From Rhodopila sp. (GTDB lineage: Bacteria > Pseudomonadota > Alphaproteobacteria > Acetobacterales > Acetobacteraceae), in the NCBI GenBank assembly GCA_025355085.1, contig JANXLQ010000174.1, forward strand, positions 1 to 34,438: a stretch of DNA of 34,438 nucleotides, in the 5' to 3' direction. The notes under the pieces are model-generated. The model was not told the DNA's origin. It worked only from the letters and a program-made list of their open reading frames with translations, and ran no database searches. Of the stretch, positions 9,263 through 16,986 are shown in pieces (within the stretch, counting starts at the first letter, position 1; each line of letters opens with the position of its first letter). A program made the translations under genes and the position numbers.

Positions 9263-9295
9263 ACGGACACCGTTCGACCTAACCCGTCACGCCGG

Positions 9296-9874
9296 TCAGG
9301 CTGCCTCTTCGGCTTCCGGCGGTGGCGGGACGGGAACGACCTTCCCTTCCCGATGCAGCCGCTCATTCGCTGTCGCGACGGCGGCATTCAAATCGGTTTG
9401 ACTGCATGAACCCAGGATCACCGGATCGCGCGGCTTGATGTTGGGGCTGTTCCAGTGGGTGCGATCCCGCACTTTCTGGATGGTGTCCTTGGTGGTGCCG
9501 AGCAGCTTGCCGATCTGGATTTCCGACAGTTGCGGAAAATTGCGCAGCAGGAATGCGATGGCGTCCGGACGGTCATTGCGCTTCGCCACGGGGGTATAGC
9601 GCGCACCGCGCTGGCGTTTCGGTGCCGGCAGCGAATTGGCGATCAACTTCAAACGGGCATTGGGGTCGGATTCGCACAAGCGAATGTTGGCCAGGGTGGT
9701 CTGGACGTTGGCGACCGGATCGTAGCCCACGATTCCCTGCGCAACCTCGCCGTCGGCGATGGCCTGGATCTCCAGCGGGTGCATGCCGCAAAAGTCCGCG
9801 ATCTGCGTGAACGTCAGGGCGGTTTTCTCGATCAACCACACGGCGGTGGCTTTGGGCATCAGCGGAAGGGTCAT
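9296..9874 (-). CDS. trcR: TrcR/DUF1013 cell-cycle transcriptional regulator
   Basis: Predicted 192-residue DNA-binding protein of the DUF1013 family, restricted largely to alphaproteobacteria and annotated as the cell-cycle regulator TrcR. The N terminus MPKATAVWLIEKTALTFTQI and the stretch HPLEIQAIADGEVAQGI are characteristic. A later segment, FPQLSEIQIGKLLGTTKDTI, reads as a helix-turn-helix, and SPNIKPRDPVILG is also typical. The ATG at 9874 was chosen; a GTG at 9883 is possible, and neither has a strong ribosome site. It is single copy and presumably housekeeping. Confidence 0.9.
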   Translation of the reverse strand: MTLPLMPKATAVWLIEKTALTFTQIADFCGMHPLEIQAIADGEVAQGIVGYDPVANVQTTLANIRLCESDPNARLKLIANSLPAPKRQRGARYTPVAKRNDRPDAIAFLLRNFPQLSEIQIGKLLGTTKDTIQKVRDRTHWNSPNIKPRDPVILGSCSQTDLNAAVATANERLHREGKVVPVPPPPEAEEAA

Positions 9875-10097
9875 GGCTTTCACTCTCAGGGTCGCCGGCG
9901 GATGTTTTTAACTCTTACGGTGTCGCTTGCAGGCCATTCAGCGCAAAGGACACATCGTAGCCGCGGACGAACCTCGGATATGGCAAGACCGCGAGGGCCG
10001 GTCAAGCGACTTAAGCGGTATTCCGATTGTTCTGTCGCACATGGCTGAAATGCCCGGCTTCTGTGTATGCTCCGCGACAGGTCAGCGGGAGGATTGC

Positions 10098-10289
10098 ATG
10101 GCACGGGATGACGACGAACCGCTAACGAAGCGCCGCCGGCTGGAGCCGTTGTTGCTCGACAGCCTGGGGATCGAAGAACTACGCAGCTACATCGACGAAT
10201 TGCGAACCGAAATCGTGAGAGTCGAGGCGGACATTGGCCGCAAGGGCAGTCACCGCAGCGCGGCGGACGCATTTTTCAAGAAGACATGA
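10098..10289 (+). CDS. DUF1192 small protein
   Basis: Predicted 63-residue protein, MARDDDEPLTKRRRLEPLLL followed by LGIEELRSYIDELRTEIVRV and a C-terminal FFK. This matches DUF1192, a short alphaproteobacterial family of unknown role with a predicted helical core. The frame opens earlier at 9927, but GGGAGGA at 10087-10093 sits correctly for the ATG at 10098. A strong terminator follows 5 bases after the stop. Confidence 0.85.
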   Translation: MARDDDEPLTKRRRLEPLLLDSLGIEELRSYIDELRTEIVRVEADIGRKGSHRSAADAFFKKT

Positions 10290-10293
10290 CACG

Positions 10294-10319
10294 ACGGGGG
10301 CCGATTGCGCGGCCCCCGT
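10294..10319. terminator. Bidirectional terminator between the DUF1192 gene and hsp20
   Basis: Perfect 10-bp stem (ACGGGGGCCG/CGGCCCCCGT) with a 6-base loop, followed on the plus strand by TGTTCATT. It lies between two convergent genes and could end both transcripts. The T-run is poor, so the call rests on the stem and position. Confidence 0.7.
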
Positions 10320-10332
10320 TGTTCATTGGGCG

Positions 10333-10812
10333 TTACGCGGCTTTCGCGGCGTCCTGCGAGTCGTTGGCGATGGTGGCGGGAGCAACCGGCGAATTGCTGC
10401 CGATCACGATTTTCCGGGGCTTTAGGGCCTCGGGCACCACACGTTTCAGGCCGACGTGCAACAGGCCCAACTGGACGTCCGCGCCATCGACGACCATGTG
10501 ATCGGCCAGGACAAAGCGACGTTCGAACGCCCGGCCGGCAATGCCACGGTAGAGAATCTCAGCCTGCTGGCCGTCGCTGGCGACCCGGCCGGAGACGAAC
10601 AGCATGTTGTCCTTCACCGTGATGTCCAGGTCTTCCGGGCGGAAACCCGCCACCGCCATAGTGATGCGGTAGGAGTCGTCGCCGGTCTTCTCGATGTTAT
10701 ACGGGGGGTACGTTTGCGCTTCCTGGCTGGAAGCGGCGGTGTCCACAAGCCGAGCCAAACGATCGAAGCCGATGGCGGTACGGAACAGGGGAGCGAAGTT
10801 TACGGTCGTCAT
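10333..10812 (-). CDS. Small heat-shock protein, Hsp20/IbpA family
   Basis: Predicted 159-residue ATP-independent holdase chaperone. The start MTTVNFAPLFRTAIGFDRLA is typical of IbpA-like class A proteins. The alpha-crystallin domain runs from about residue 38 to 130, with NIEKTGDDSYRITMAVAGF and the FERRFVL strand. The C-terminal anchoring motif I-x-I appears as RKIVIG. The frame opens at 10902, but the ATG at 10812 has a GGAGG site and family agreement. The ribosome site is predicted to be sequestered in a ROSE-like hairpin (10820-10836), and a heat-shock sigma promoter candidate lies further upstream, so it is likely controlled at both transcription and translation. Confidence 0.95.
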   Translation of the reverse strand: MTTVNFAPLFRTAIGFDRLARLVDTAASSQEAQTYPPYNIEKTGDDSYRITMAVAGFRPEDLDITVKDNMLFVSGRVASDGQQAEILYRGIAGRAFERRFVLADHMVVDGADVQLGLLHVGLKRVVPEALKPRKIVIGSNSPVAPATIANDSQDAAKAA

Positions 10813-10915
10813 GGGAGAACCTCCTGCGAAGCAAGGTCGTTGGTTGCAGGCCGCCCGTACGTGGGCCGGCCCGGTCTGCGTTTCGGAAACCCCATTGGGC
10901 ATTCCCGACGCAAAC
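10813..10915 (-). promoter_or_regulatory. ROSE-like RNA thermometer in the hsp20 leader
   Basis: Read on the minus strand, CCTTGCTTCGCAGGAGG (plus coordinates 10820-10836) folds so that TTGC pairs with the GCAGG part of the ribosome site, with a bulged A, just before the start codon. A TTGCT segment opposite a ribosome site is the hallmark of ROSE elements of alphaproteobacterial small heat-shock genes. Upstream in the leader, 10849-10871 forms a second hairpin, GGCC-G-GCCC/GGGC-GGCC with a single G bulge. Leader length and position fit. The fold was drawn by eye. Confidence 0.65.
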
Positions 10916-10916
10916 T

Positions 10917-10949
10917 CAGGTGGGTTGGACGGATCGGCGGTTCAAGAGG
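10917..10949 (-). promoter_or_regulatory. Candidate RpoH (sigma-32) promoter for hsp20
   Basis: On the minus strand, CCCCTCTTGAA (CTTGAA at 10941-10946) resembles the heat-shock sigma -35 element. About 16 bases on, CCCACCTG resembles a poor CCCCAT-type -10. This would give a leader of roughly 100 bases, the size expected for a ROSE element. The -10 match is weak. Confidence 0.4.
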
Positions 10950-10989
10950 GGCGCGAGTTCATCTCAACAGAGTCGAATATCGCCAATCC

Positions 10990-11224
10990 GATATGACCTC
11001 GTCTAATCGAAGGTCGTAATCAACCTGTGGCAGATCGTCATGATCGGGCTATGGCCCGGCGATCGGTGCCGGATCAGGTCGCTGGCAGATGCGCACTTAC
11101 CGAGGCGCCACGGATGCCGGGATCAAGTCCTGGCATGACGGGGTAGGAAGAACCCGGATATGTGCCTCCCGCCTACTCCAATGCGTCGTAGCCCTGCTTA
11201 ATCCCAGGGCTACGACAAAACGAC
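10990..11224. other. Non-coding stretch between the hsp20 promoter and rpmE, with two hairpins
   Basis: No gene is seen. At 11115-11135, TGCCGGGA-TCAAG-TCCTGGCA forms an 8-bp stem with one G-U pair, followed by TGACG; this matches the general look of the CCGGG-TCAAG-CCCGG-CATGACG dispersed hairpins of alphaproteobacteria. The second hairpin, at 11185-11216, is listed separately. Confidence 0.6.
11185..11216 (-). terminator. Hairpin downstream of rpmE, likely terminator
   Basis: Perfect 12-bp stem (GTCGTAGCCCTG/CAGGGCTACGAC) around an 8-base loop, starting 8 bases beyond the rpmE stop on the minus strand. There is no T-run on the exit side; the only run of T lies before the stem as rpmE reads. 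It is probably a terminator or 3' stabiliser. Confidence 0.6.
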
Positions 11225-11452
11225 TTAAGCGGTCTTGATACCCAGGCCAGCGAACTTCTTGTTGAACTTGGCGACCTGGCCGCCGGTGTCCATCATGCGC
11301 TGCACGCCGGTCCAGGCCGGGTGGGACTTCGGGTCGATGTCAAGGCGCAGCGTATCGCCTGCCTTGCCCATGCAGGAGCGCGTCTTGAACTGCGTCCCGT
11401 CGGTCATGATGATGTTGATTTCGTGGTACTGGGGGTGGATGCCCGGCTTCAT
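11225..11452 (-). CDS. rpmE: 50S ribosomal protein L31
   Basis: Predicted 75-residue ribosomal protein of the large subunit. The start [20 protein letters not shown], the stretch [18 protein letters not shown], and SHPAWTG are diagnostic for L31 of the alphaproteobacterial type. Only one cysteine is present, so the four-cysteine zinc knuckle of the zinc-binding form is missing, as is usual for the C-minus form. An AGGA ribosome site precedes the ATG. It is divergent from the HpnN-like gene, with about 190 bases between starts. Confidence 0.95.
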   Translation of the reverse strand: MKPGIHPQYHEINIIMTDGTQFKTRSCMGKAGDTLRLDIDPKSHPAWTGVQRMMDTGGQVAKFNKKFAGLGIKTA

Positions 11453-11646
11453 GGTCTAATTCCTATTTGGCGCCACCGATCCCGACCGGTCGCGCAAGCG
11501 GGGGCTATAGCGGGCCATCGCCGTTGGCTCAAGACCAGTTTTGCTTCCGCCGTCCAGAAAAGACGATCGCGGGCGATGGCGGTGGACCCAACCGAGCGGA
11601 GCGACTATCAGATGCCGGCTCCATATCATTTAGGTCTTCCCGTCGC

Positions 11647-14241
11647 ATGCTGATCCGCCTGCTTATCCGACTGGTCGATTTCAGCCGCCGTCATTCACTG
11701 CCCGTCGTGTTCACGGGCGTGCTGTTTGCCGTGTTCGCCGGCTGGATGGCGTCCGCACATCTCGGGGTCAGCACCGACACCGACCTGTTGTTCAAGGACA
11801 CACTTCCCTGGCGGCGGCAGGCGGTCGAATTGAACCGCAATTTTCCGCAGTTCAACAACCTGCTCGTTGCCGTGGTGGACGGCCGCATCCCCGAGGAAGC
11901 CGACGCTACCGCCAATGACCTCGCGGCGCGGCTGGCGGGGGACAAGACGCATTTCCTGACGGTGCGCCGTCCGGACTCCAACCCGTTCCTGGACAAAGAG
12001 GGACTGCTGTTCCTGCAACCCAAGCAATTGTCGGCGCTGATGGACCAGACGATCGACGCACAGCCGTTCCTGGGCCAGCTCGTTGCCGATCCGTCCATCC
12101 GGGGGCTGTTCGCGGCTTTGTCACTGTTGGGAATGGGCGTGACGCATGGGGATGCCGACCTGTCGCCCTTCCTCGCGCCGATCGAGGGTTTCCATCAGGC
12201 GATGGACGCCGCGCTGGCCGGCAAGCCCAAGCCGTTATCCTGGGAAACGCTGCTGGGGGGCGGCCTGAGCGCGCTGGCCGGTCCCTACCGATTCGTGCTG
12301 GTGCAACCGCATCAGGATTTCGGCTCTCTGGAGCCGGGCGGGGCAGCGACCAAGGCCATGCGCGAGGCGATTGCCGGCTTACCGTTCGTGCAATCCGGCG
12401 ATGCCCATGTCCGGATCACCGGGCAGGTTGCGCTGGCGGATGAGGAATTCGCCACCGTGGCGCAGGGCGCGGTGGAGGGTTTGATCGGCAGCCTGGTGCT
12501 GATCACGCTTTGGCTGTTCCTGGCGGTGCATTCGTGGCGGCTGATCGTGCCGATTCTGATGACGCTGGGGTTGGGGCTGATGCTAACGGTGCTGTTCGCG
12601 ACAGTCGCGGTGGGCACCCTGAACCTTGTCTCGGTCGGGTTCGGCGTGCTGTTTGTTGGCCTCGCCGTCGATTTCGCCATCCAGTTTTCCGTCCGGTATC
12701 GAGAGTTTCGCTTCGAAACCGGCGATGCGGCCGTTGCGATGACCGAAACCGCGCGCCGTGCCGGGTTACAGATCCTGATCGCGGCCCTGGCCACCGCTGC
12801 CGGCTTCCTGGCGTTCGTGCCCACGGCCTTTGCCGGCGTGGCGGAACTGGGGCTGATCGCGGGTGCGGGCATGATCATCGCCTTCGCCTGCACGTTGGGC
12901 TTCCTGCCGGCGGCGATCGCTTTGTTTCGCCCGCGCGGCGAAACGGCCGAGGTCGGGTTCGCCTTCGCCGCGCGTATCGATCCCATCGTTGTCCGGCGCC
13001 GGCGCTCGATTTTAATCACATTCAGCATGCTGGCCGTGGCGGCGCTCGCGGCATCGCCGTTGCTGGTGTTCGACTCCGATCCGTTAAACACCAAGAACCC
13101 CAATACCGAGGCCATGCGGACGCTGCGCGATCTGATCGACAACCCGCTGACCAATCCGTACACAATCGATGTCCTCGCACCCAACGCGAAGGCGGCGCGG
13201 GCGTTGAGCGCCACGCTGGAAGCACTGCCGACGGTAGCGAGCGTGATCAGCATCGACAGCTTTCTGCCGGCCGACCAGAAGCAGAAACTGGCGGTGATCG
13301 CCGATGCCAACATGATTCTGGCGCCGACGCTGGCGCCGCATGGGTCGGCCGCCCCGGTAACGGCGGAGCAGATCCGCATGGCCGCGAAGTCGGCGTTGTC
13401 ACAAATCGATCCTGCATTGGCAAAGCTTCCGAAAACCCACAAGCTGGTGGCGATCGCCGACGATTTGCGCCGGTTGCAGACCGCGCCCGACACGGTGCTG
13501 ATGGCGGCCGATGCGGCACTGACACGGTTCTTGCCGGGACAGCTCGCGCATTTGCGGTTGGCCCTGACCGCGGAACCGGTGACACTGGCGTCGATCCCGG
13601 CGGACTTCGCCCGCGACTGGGTGTTGCCGGACGGGCGGGCGCGCGTGCAGATCAATCCGGCGCCTGAGGCGCAGACTCCGGCCGGGTTGAAGATGTTCGT
13701 TCAGCAGGTCACGGCAGTCGCGCCCGATGCCGGCGGGTCGGCGATCACCATCGCCGCCACTGCCGATACCATCGTGGGCGCGTTCCGGGACGCGGCCATC
13801 TATGCGGTGATCGCCATCGCGCTGATCTTGTTCGGACTGCTGCGCCGGGTGTTGGATGTGGCGCTGGTAATGGCACCGCTGCTGCTATCCGCGCTGTTGA
13901 CGCTGTTGATCGTGGTACTGCTGCCGTTGCCGCTCAATTTCGCCAATATCATAGCGTTACCGTTGTTGTTGGGAGTCGGCGTTTCGTTCAATATTTACTT
14001 CGTGATGAACTGGCGCGCCGGACAAACCCATCCCCTTGGAAGCGCCACCGCTCGGGCGATCCTGTTCTCGGCTTTGACCACCGGCACGGCGTTCGGCTCG
14101 CTAGCCTTGTCGGCACATCCCGGGACGGCAAGCATGGGCAAACTGCTGCTGATTAGTCTGGGGTGTACATTGTTGGCGAGTCTGGTGTTTATTCCCGCAT
14201 TGCTGGCCAGTCTGTCGCCACCTTTACACAACCGTACGTAA
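11647..14241 (+). CDS. hpnN: RND-family transporter, hopanoid-associated HpnN type
   Basis: Predicted 864-residue inner-membrane transporter of the MMPL/RND superfamily. The arrangement is the RND repeat: one N-terminal membrane helix (HSLPVVFTGVLFAVFAGW), a large periplasmic domain, five helices (about residues 275-430), then a second helix, periplasmic domain and helix bundle. The text GFGVLFVGLAVDFAIQFSVR contains the conserved GxxxDF-type sequence of RND helix 4. Proteins of this layout in alphaproteobacteria are annotated HpnN and move hopanoids to the outer membrane. No hpn gene is nearby, so the specific assignment is less certain than the superfamily. The ATG at 11647 was chosen because the 60 residues before it are unlike a membrane start. 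Confidence 0.8.
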   Translation: MLIRLLIRLVDFSRRHSLPVVFTGVLFAVFAGWMASAHLGVSTDTDLLFKDTLPWRRQAVELNRNFPQFNNLLVAVVDGRIPEEADATANDLAARLAGDKTHFLTVRRPDSNPFLDKEGLLFLQPKQLSALMDQTIDAQPFLGQLVADPSIRGLFAALSLLGMGVTHGDADLSPFLAPIEGFHQAMDAALAGKPKPLSWETLLGGGLSALAGPYRFVLVQPHQDFGSLEPGGAATKAMREAIAGLPFVQSGDAHVRITGQVALADEEFATVAQGAVEGLIGSLVLITLWLFLAVHSWRLIVPILMTLGLGLMLTVLFATVAVGTLNLVSVGFGVLFVGLAVDFAIQFSVRYREFRFETGDAAVAMTETARRAGLQILIAALATAAGFLAFVPTAFAGVAELGLIAGAGMIIAFACTLGFLPAAIALFRPRGETAEVGFAFAARIDPIVVRRRRSILITFSMLAVAALAASPLLVFDSDPLNTKNPNTEAMRTLRDLIDNPLTNPYTIDVLAPNAKAARALSATLEALPTVASVISIDSFLPADQKQKLAVIADANMILAPTLAPHGSAAPVTAEQIRMAAKSALSQIDPALAKLPKTHKLVAIADDLRRLQTAPDTVLMAADAALTRFLPGQLAHLRLALTAEPVTLASIPADFARDWVLPDGRARVQINPAPEAQTPAGLKMFVQQVTAVAPDAGGSAITIAATADTIVGAFRDAAIYAVIAIALILFGLLRRVLDVALVMAPLLLSALLTLLIVVLLPLPLNFANIIALPLLLGVGVSFNIYFVMNWRAGQTHPLGSATARAILFSALTTGTAFGSLALSAHPGTASMGKLLLISLGCTLLASLVFIPALLASLSPPLHNRT

Positions 14242-14252
14242 CCGGGGTTCTG

Positions 14253-14582
14253 ATGGTCTGGAAGATAGCTGCTGCGCTTTCCTTGCTTTTCCTGGCTGCG
14301 GGGGCGGCGCCGCCGGGCGATTGCCTGTCCGGTTCGGCTGGCGGATCGCTGTTGCCTACCTCGCTCGATCTCGCCGGGCGTCCGAGCGTGGGGGCGGGGC
14401 TGAATGGGCAAACGTTTGCGGCGTTGCCGAGTACGGATGCCGGGGCGGGTTGCCGGGCGGTGTCGTCTGCCACACAGGCTACGACGCTGCGGAGCGAATC
14501 GGGCGATGTGTTGCACGGCCTGCCGGCGCTGGAGATTCTGCGACCGATGAACGAGCCGAGGCCGGCGCCGAATTTTCAGTAA
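14253..14582 (+). CDS. Small exported protein of unknown function
   Basis: Predicted 109-residue protein starting MVWKIAAALSLLFLAAGAAP, a clear signal peptide, with a mature part containing two cysteines (one near the start, GDCLSG, and GAGCRAV) that could form a disulfide. No family was recognised. The ATG at 14253 lies 11 bases after the HpnN-like stop, so the two are probably co-transcribed and this could be a periplasmic accessory to the transporter (inference). The ORF extends further upstream, but the signal peptide decides the start. Confidence 0.6.
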   Translation: MVWKIAAALSLLFLAAGAAPPGDCLSGSAGGSLLPTSLDLAGRPSVGAGLNGQTFAALPSTDAGAGCRAVSSATQATTLRSESGDVLHGLPALEILRPMNEPRPAPNFQ

Positions 14583-14703
14583 CGGGGCGCGTTTCAGTAA
14601 CGAGAACGCCAAGCATACGCACAGCCATTTGAGGAGTCGTGCTATTCCCGAGCATGCAAGCGGGACCATTTGCATGCAGTGTTATCGTGAAAGGATCCGT
14701 TGC

Positions 14704-14853
14704 GTGAGAAAATTGCTTCTTGTCGCGCTCATTCCGCTGAGTCTCGGAGGATGCCTGAGTTTCCATGAAAATCCCTCGCCGTCGAGGAACACGATCATCG
14801 TTCCGCCGGGATCTGTAGTGACTTGCTCCAACGGGATGCCTGGCCCCTGCTAG
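14704..14853 (+). CDS. Small lipoprotein
   Basis: Predicted 49-residue lipoprotein starting at a GTG: VRKLLLVALIPLSLGGC is a lipoprotein signal peptide with lipobox LGGC, leaving a mature peptide of about 33 residues with Cys at position 1 and two further cysteines near the end (VVTCSNGMPGPC). AAAGGA at about 14690-14695 suits the GTG. No function is known. A terminator hairpin follows directly after the stop. Confidence 0.6.
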   Translation: MRKLLLVALIPLSLGGCLSFHENPSPSRNTIIVPPGSVVTCSNGMPGPC

Positions 14854-14874
14854 GCATTGTCCTCCGCAAGCGTT

Positions 14875-14906
14875 GGTGGCGGGCGCAGGTCCGCCACCCG
14901 TGTTTT
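14875..14906 (+). terminator. Terminator after the small lipoprotein gene
   Basis: Perfect 8-bp stem (GGTGGCGG 14875-14882, CCGCCACC 14891-14898) followed by CGTGTTTT. It sits in the 57-base gap between this gene and the convergent ureohydrolase gene. Confidence 0.65.
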
Positions 14907-14910
14907 GGGA

Positions 14911-15882
14911 CTATCGGGCGCGGCGGGCTTCCAGCGCCTCGGCCAGCAGGCACAGAATTTCGAACAGTATCGACGCCCCGTTGAAGGCAGTGATCGAGCC
15001 TACGTCGAACGGTGGAGATACCTCCACGAGGTCGCCGCCGACAAAATCGATCCCGCGTAACGCGCGGAGTAGCCGCAGTGCCTGGAGGGCCGTGATACCG
15101 CCTGCTTCAGGCGTGCCGGTGCCTGGCGCCTGGCTCGGGTCCAGGCTGTCGATGTCGAACGTCAGATAGGCCGGACCGTCGCCAACGATACGGCGCGCTT
15201 CCTCTGCGGCGAAGCGCCAGCCTTTGTCGTCGAATTCCTCCATGGGCAGGACGCGCATGCCGCTGCGCTGGCTGAAGCCCCACATGTCGGGATCGTTGGT
15301 GGTGCCGCGAATGCCGATCTGGATGACGCGGTTCGGGTCCAGCAGACCTTCCTCCACCGCGCGGCGGAACGGTGCGCCGTGGTGGAACCGAGATCCCATG
15401 TAGTCGTCGCCGGTGTCGCAATGGGCGTCGATGTGGACCATCCCGACCGGGCCGTTCGCCGCCACGGCACGCAGGATGGGCAGGCTTATGGCATGGTCGC
15501 CGCCTACCGATAGCGGAACGATGCCGGCTGTCGTCACGGTGCGGTAGAAGGTCTCGATCTCCTTGAGCGCGCCCTGGATTTCGTACGGCTGCTCAATCCA
15601 GCAATCGCCGAGGTCCCTTACCCTGGCGCTGGCGAACGGCGCGATTTTGGTGATGGCGTTGATACGGCGAAGCAACGTGGATTGGTCGCGCACCGCGCGC
15701 GGGCCATGGCGGGTGCCGGAACGGTTTGTTACGCCCCCGTCGAATGGGACGCCGACGATGCCGATATCGGCGTCGTCGAGCTGTTGGGAGGCCGGTACGC
15801 GAAAGAACGTGGCGATGCCGGTGTAGCGCGGATGGGCCTGCGGGTCGTTGAAGTCCTGGTATTTCTCGGGCTGCTTGATCAT
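14911..15882 (-). CDS. Agmatinase/arginase-family ureohydrolase (SpeB-like)
   Basis: Predicted 323-residue Mn-dependent enzyme that hydrolyses a guanidino compound to urea and an amine; agmatine is likely, but guanidinobutyrate or guanidinopropionate are equally possible. The Mn ligands are all present: His130 in GGDHAIS, Asp152, His154 and Asp156 in HIDAHCDT, and Asp243 and Asp245 in TFDIDSLDP. GTGTPEAGG completes the signature. The frame opens at 15999, but the ATG at 15882 (MIKQPEKYQDF) fits the family and 15882 was chosen; the ribosome site is weak. No polyamine or guanidine-pathway gene lies beside it, so the substrate is unresolved. Confidence 0.85.
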   Translation of the reverse strand: MIKQPEKYQDFNDPQAHPRYTGIATFFRVPASQQLDDADIGIVGVPFDGGVTNRSGTRHGPRAVRDQSTLLRRINAITKIAPFASARVRDLGDCWIEQPYEIQGALKEIETFYRTVTTAGIVPLSVGGDHAISLPILRAVAANGPVGMVHIDAHCDTGDDYMGSRFHHGAPFRRAVEEGLLDPNRVIQIGIRGTTNDPDMWGFSQRSGMRVLPMEEFDDKGWRFAAEEARRIVGDGPAYLTFDIDSLDPSQAPGTGTPEAGGITALQALRLLRALRGIDFVGGDLVEVSPPFDVGSITAFNGASILFEILCLLAEALEARRAR

Positions 15883-16321
15883 CCGCCGGGTGCCTTGCGC
15901 TGCTGCGGGACATGTTGCCCTGTCACGCCGGCATTTACAGGTGGATTTTGGCCGGGGCGGGGCGACGGGGCGGGGTGGATGCCGGTTCGATGCTGGCAAA
16001 GCGGGTCGATTTCTATCGCCGTGGCCGCGGTTTGGGGTTGAACACGTTTTCGCGAGCGGCCGGGCGCCGGGTCCTGCGTGGTGTCTTTTGTGGTGGGCGG
16101 GGGTTGCGTTGGGTCGCCAGACTCGCGTCTGGTGCCGGGTGCGAGCGGGCGGATGGTTACGTGATTTTTAACACAGAGAAAAAAACGAGAACCGCTGAGG
16201 GCCACAGAGGGTGGCTGAACCGGTAGGGCGCTCGGGTTAGCAACGCTCGGCCGGCCGTGCCCGGGTTCCTGCGGTCATCGCCCTCTGGAACGGCGTATTT
16301 GTGGTGTTGGCTGAGACGGAG

Positions 16322-16406
16322 TTTTACCACGAAGGCACGAAGTTTTCCAATGAAATCGGCAAATTCGGTGCTGGTTGTGCGCATCCTTCGTGGCTTCGTG
16401 GTGAAA
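16322..16406. repeat. ACCACGAAG-type long hairpin
   Basis: Arms of 21 bases, 16322-16342 (TTTTACCACGAAGGCACGAAG, with the core ACCACGAAG) and 16386-16406, are inverted repeats with two mismatches (one a wobble) around a 43-base spacer. Each arm itself repeats CACGAAG twice. Sequences of this look are known as dispersed elements in many environmental genomes. It lies 100 bases downstream of the ACACAGAG-type repeat. Confidence 0.75.
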
Positions 16407-16783
16407 CAGGCGCTTTATCGCACTCCGATGCCGAGCCAACTAAGGTATCACGAAGCCATTTACCCGATTACTCTGGCTGAACTGGGTGTTGAGGTGGCGG
16501 GATCGACTGTATTTCGTCATAGTAAAGCGAGGGGCGTGAAAATTACCCCGGTCTTTTTTGACGATCGCTTGTTGACTGAAACAGTGCGGCTTGTTGCGGT
16601 GATCGTCACGCGGGTGGGAATTGGCCTCACCAGGGAATTTTTGGTGGATATGATCTGACCAGCGCGCCCTGCCGGCCTGGAGGATTTCCGGTACATTGGA
16701 CTAACCATTCGAACTTCAGAACATCAGATTAAGATCCACTGGCAGCAATTCTCATTTTTGGTGTTGGCGTCTCGGATCAGTAA

Positions 16784-16876
16784 AGACATGGATGGTGCGC
16801 CTTCGCGCACCATGACGATGCCAAACTGCGCCTTCGCGCAACATCACGAGTGGGGAGGGGCACCATGACGATGCCA
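16784..16876. repeat. Cluster of CTTC-loop hairpin repeats
   Basis: 16794-16811 is a perfect 7-bp stem (GGTGCGC/GCGCACC) around CTTC, preceded by AAAGACATGG and followed by ATGACGATG. 16827-16840 is a shortened copy (TGCGC/GCGCA). 16859-16876 (GGCACCATGACGATGCCA) is the right flank of a further copy that has lost its left arm. It belongs to the same family as 47-64 and 21388-21432. Confidence 0.75.
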
Positions 16877-16986
16877 GGACGGGTGGCGTGTGCCACTGTC
16901 TGTGCGGGTTGGCATAAGAAAGGTCTGCCCTTCCCTTCTCTTGCAATCTTCCGGCATGCTCTAATCCAAACTGGGGAGAGACAGCC

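Larger units (their letters stand above)
15883..16986. other. 1.1-kb repeat-rich non-coding region
   Basis: No gene is supported, although a 133-residue frame runs at 16257-16658; it spans repeats and lacks a recognisable domain. The part before 16160 is strongly GC-rich and low in complexity, with a short hairpin CCAGAC/GTCTGG near 16120. 16167-16215 carries an ACACAGAG-type repeat, 16322-16406 a long hairpin, and 16784-16876 a cluster of CTTC-loop hairpins, each listed separately. 16420-16780 shows nothing recognisable. The carboxylesterase promoter is presumably in the final 100 bases. Confidence 0.6.

Noticed and set aside
12312-13655. 447-residue minus-strand ORF
   Set aside because: Antisense shadow of the RND transporter, whose membrane helices are plain on the plus strand.
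16257-16658. 133-residue plus-strand ORF in the repeat region
   Set aside because: It spans the CACGAAG hairpin, has no ribosome site and no recognisable domain.
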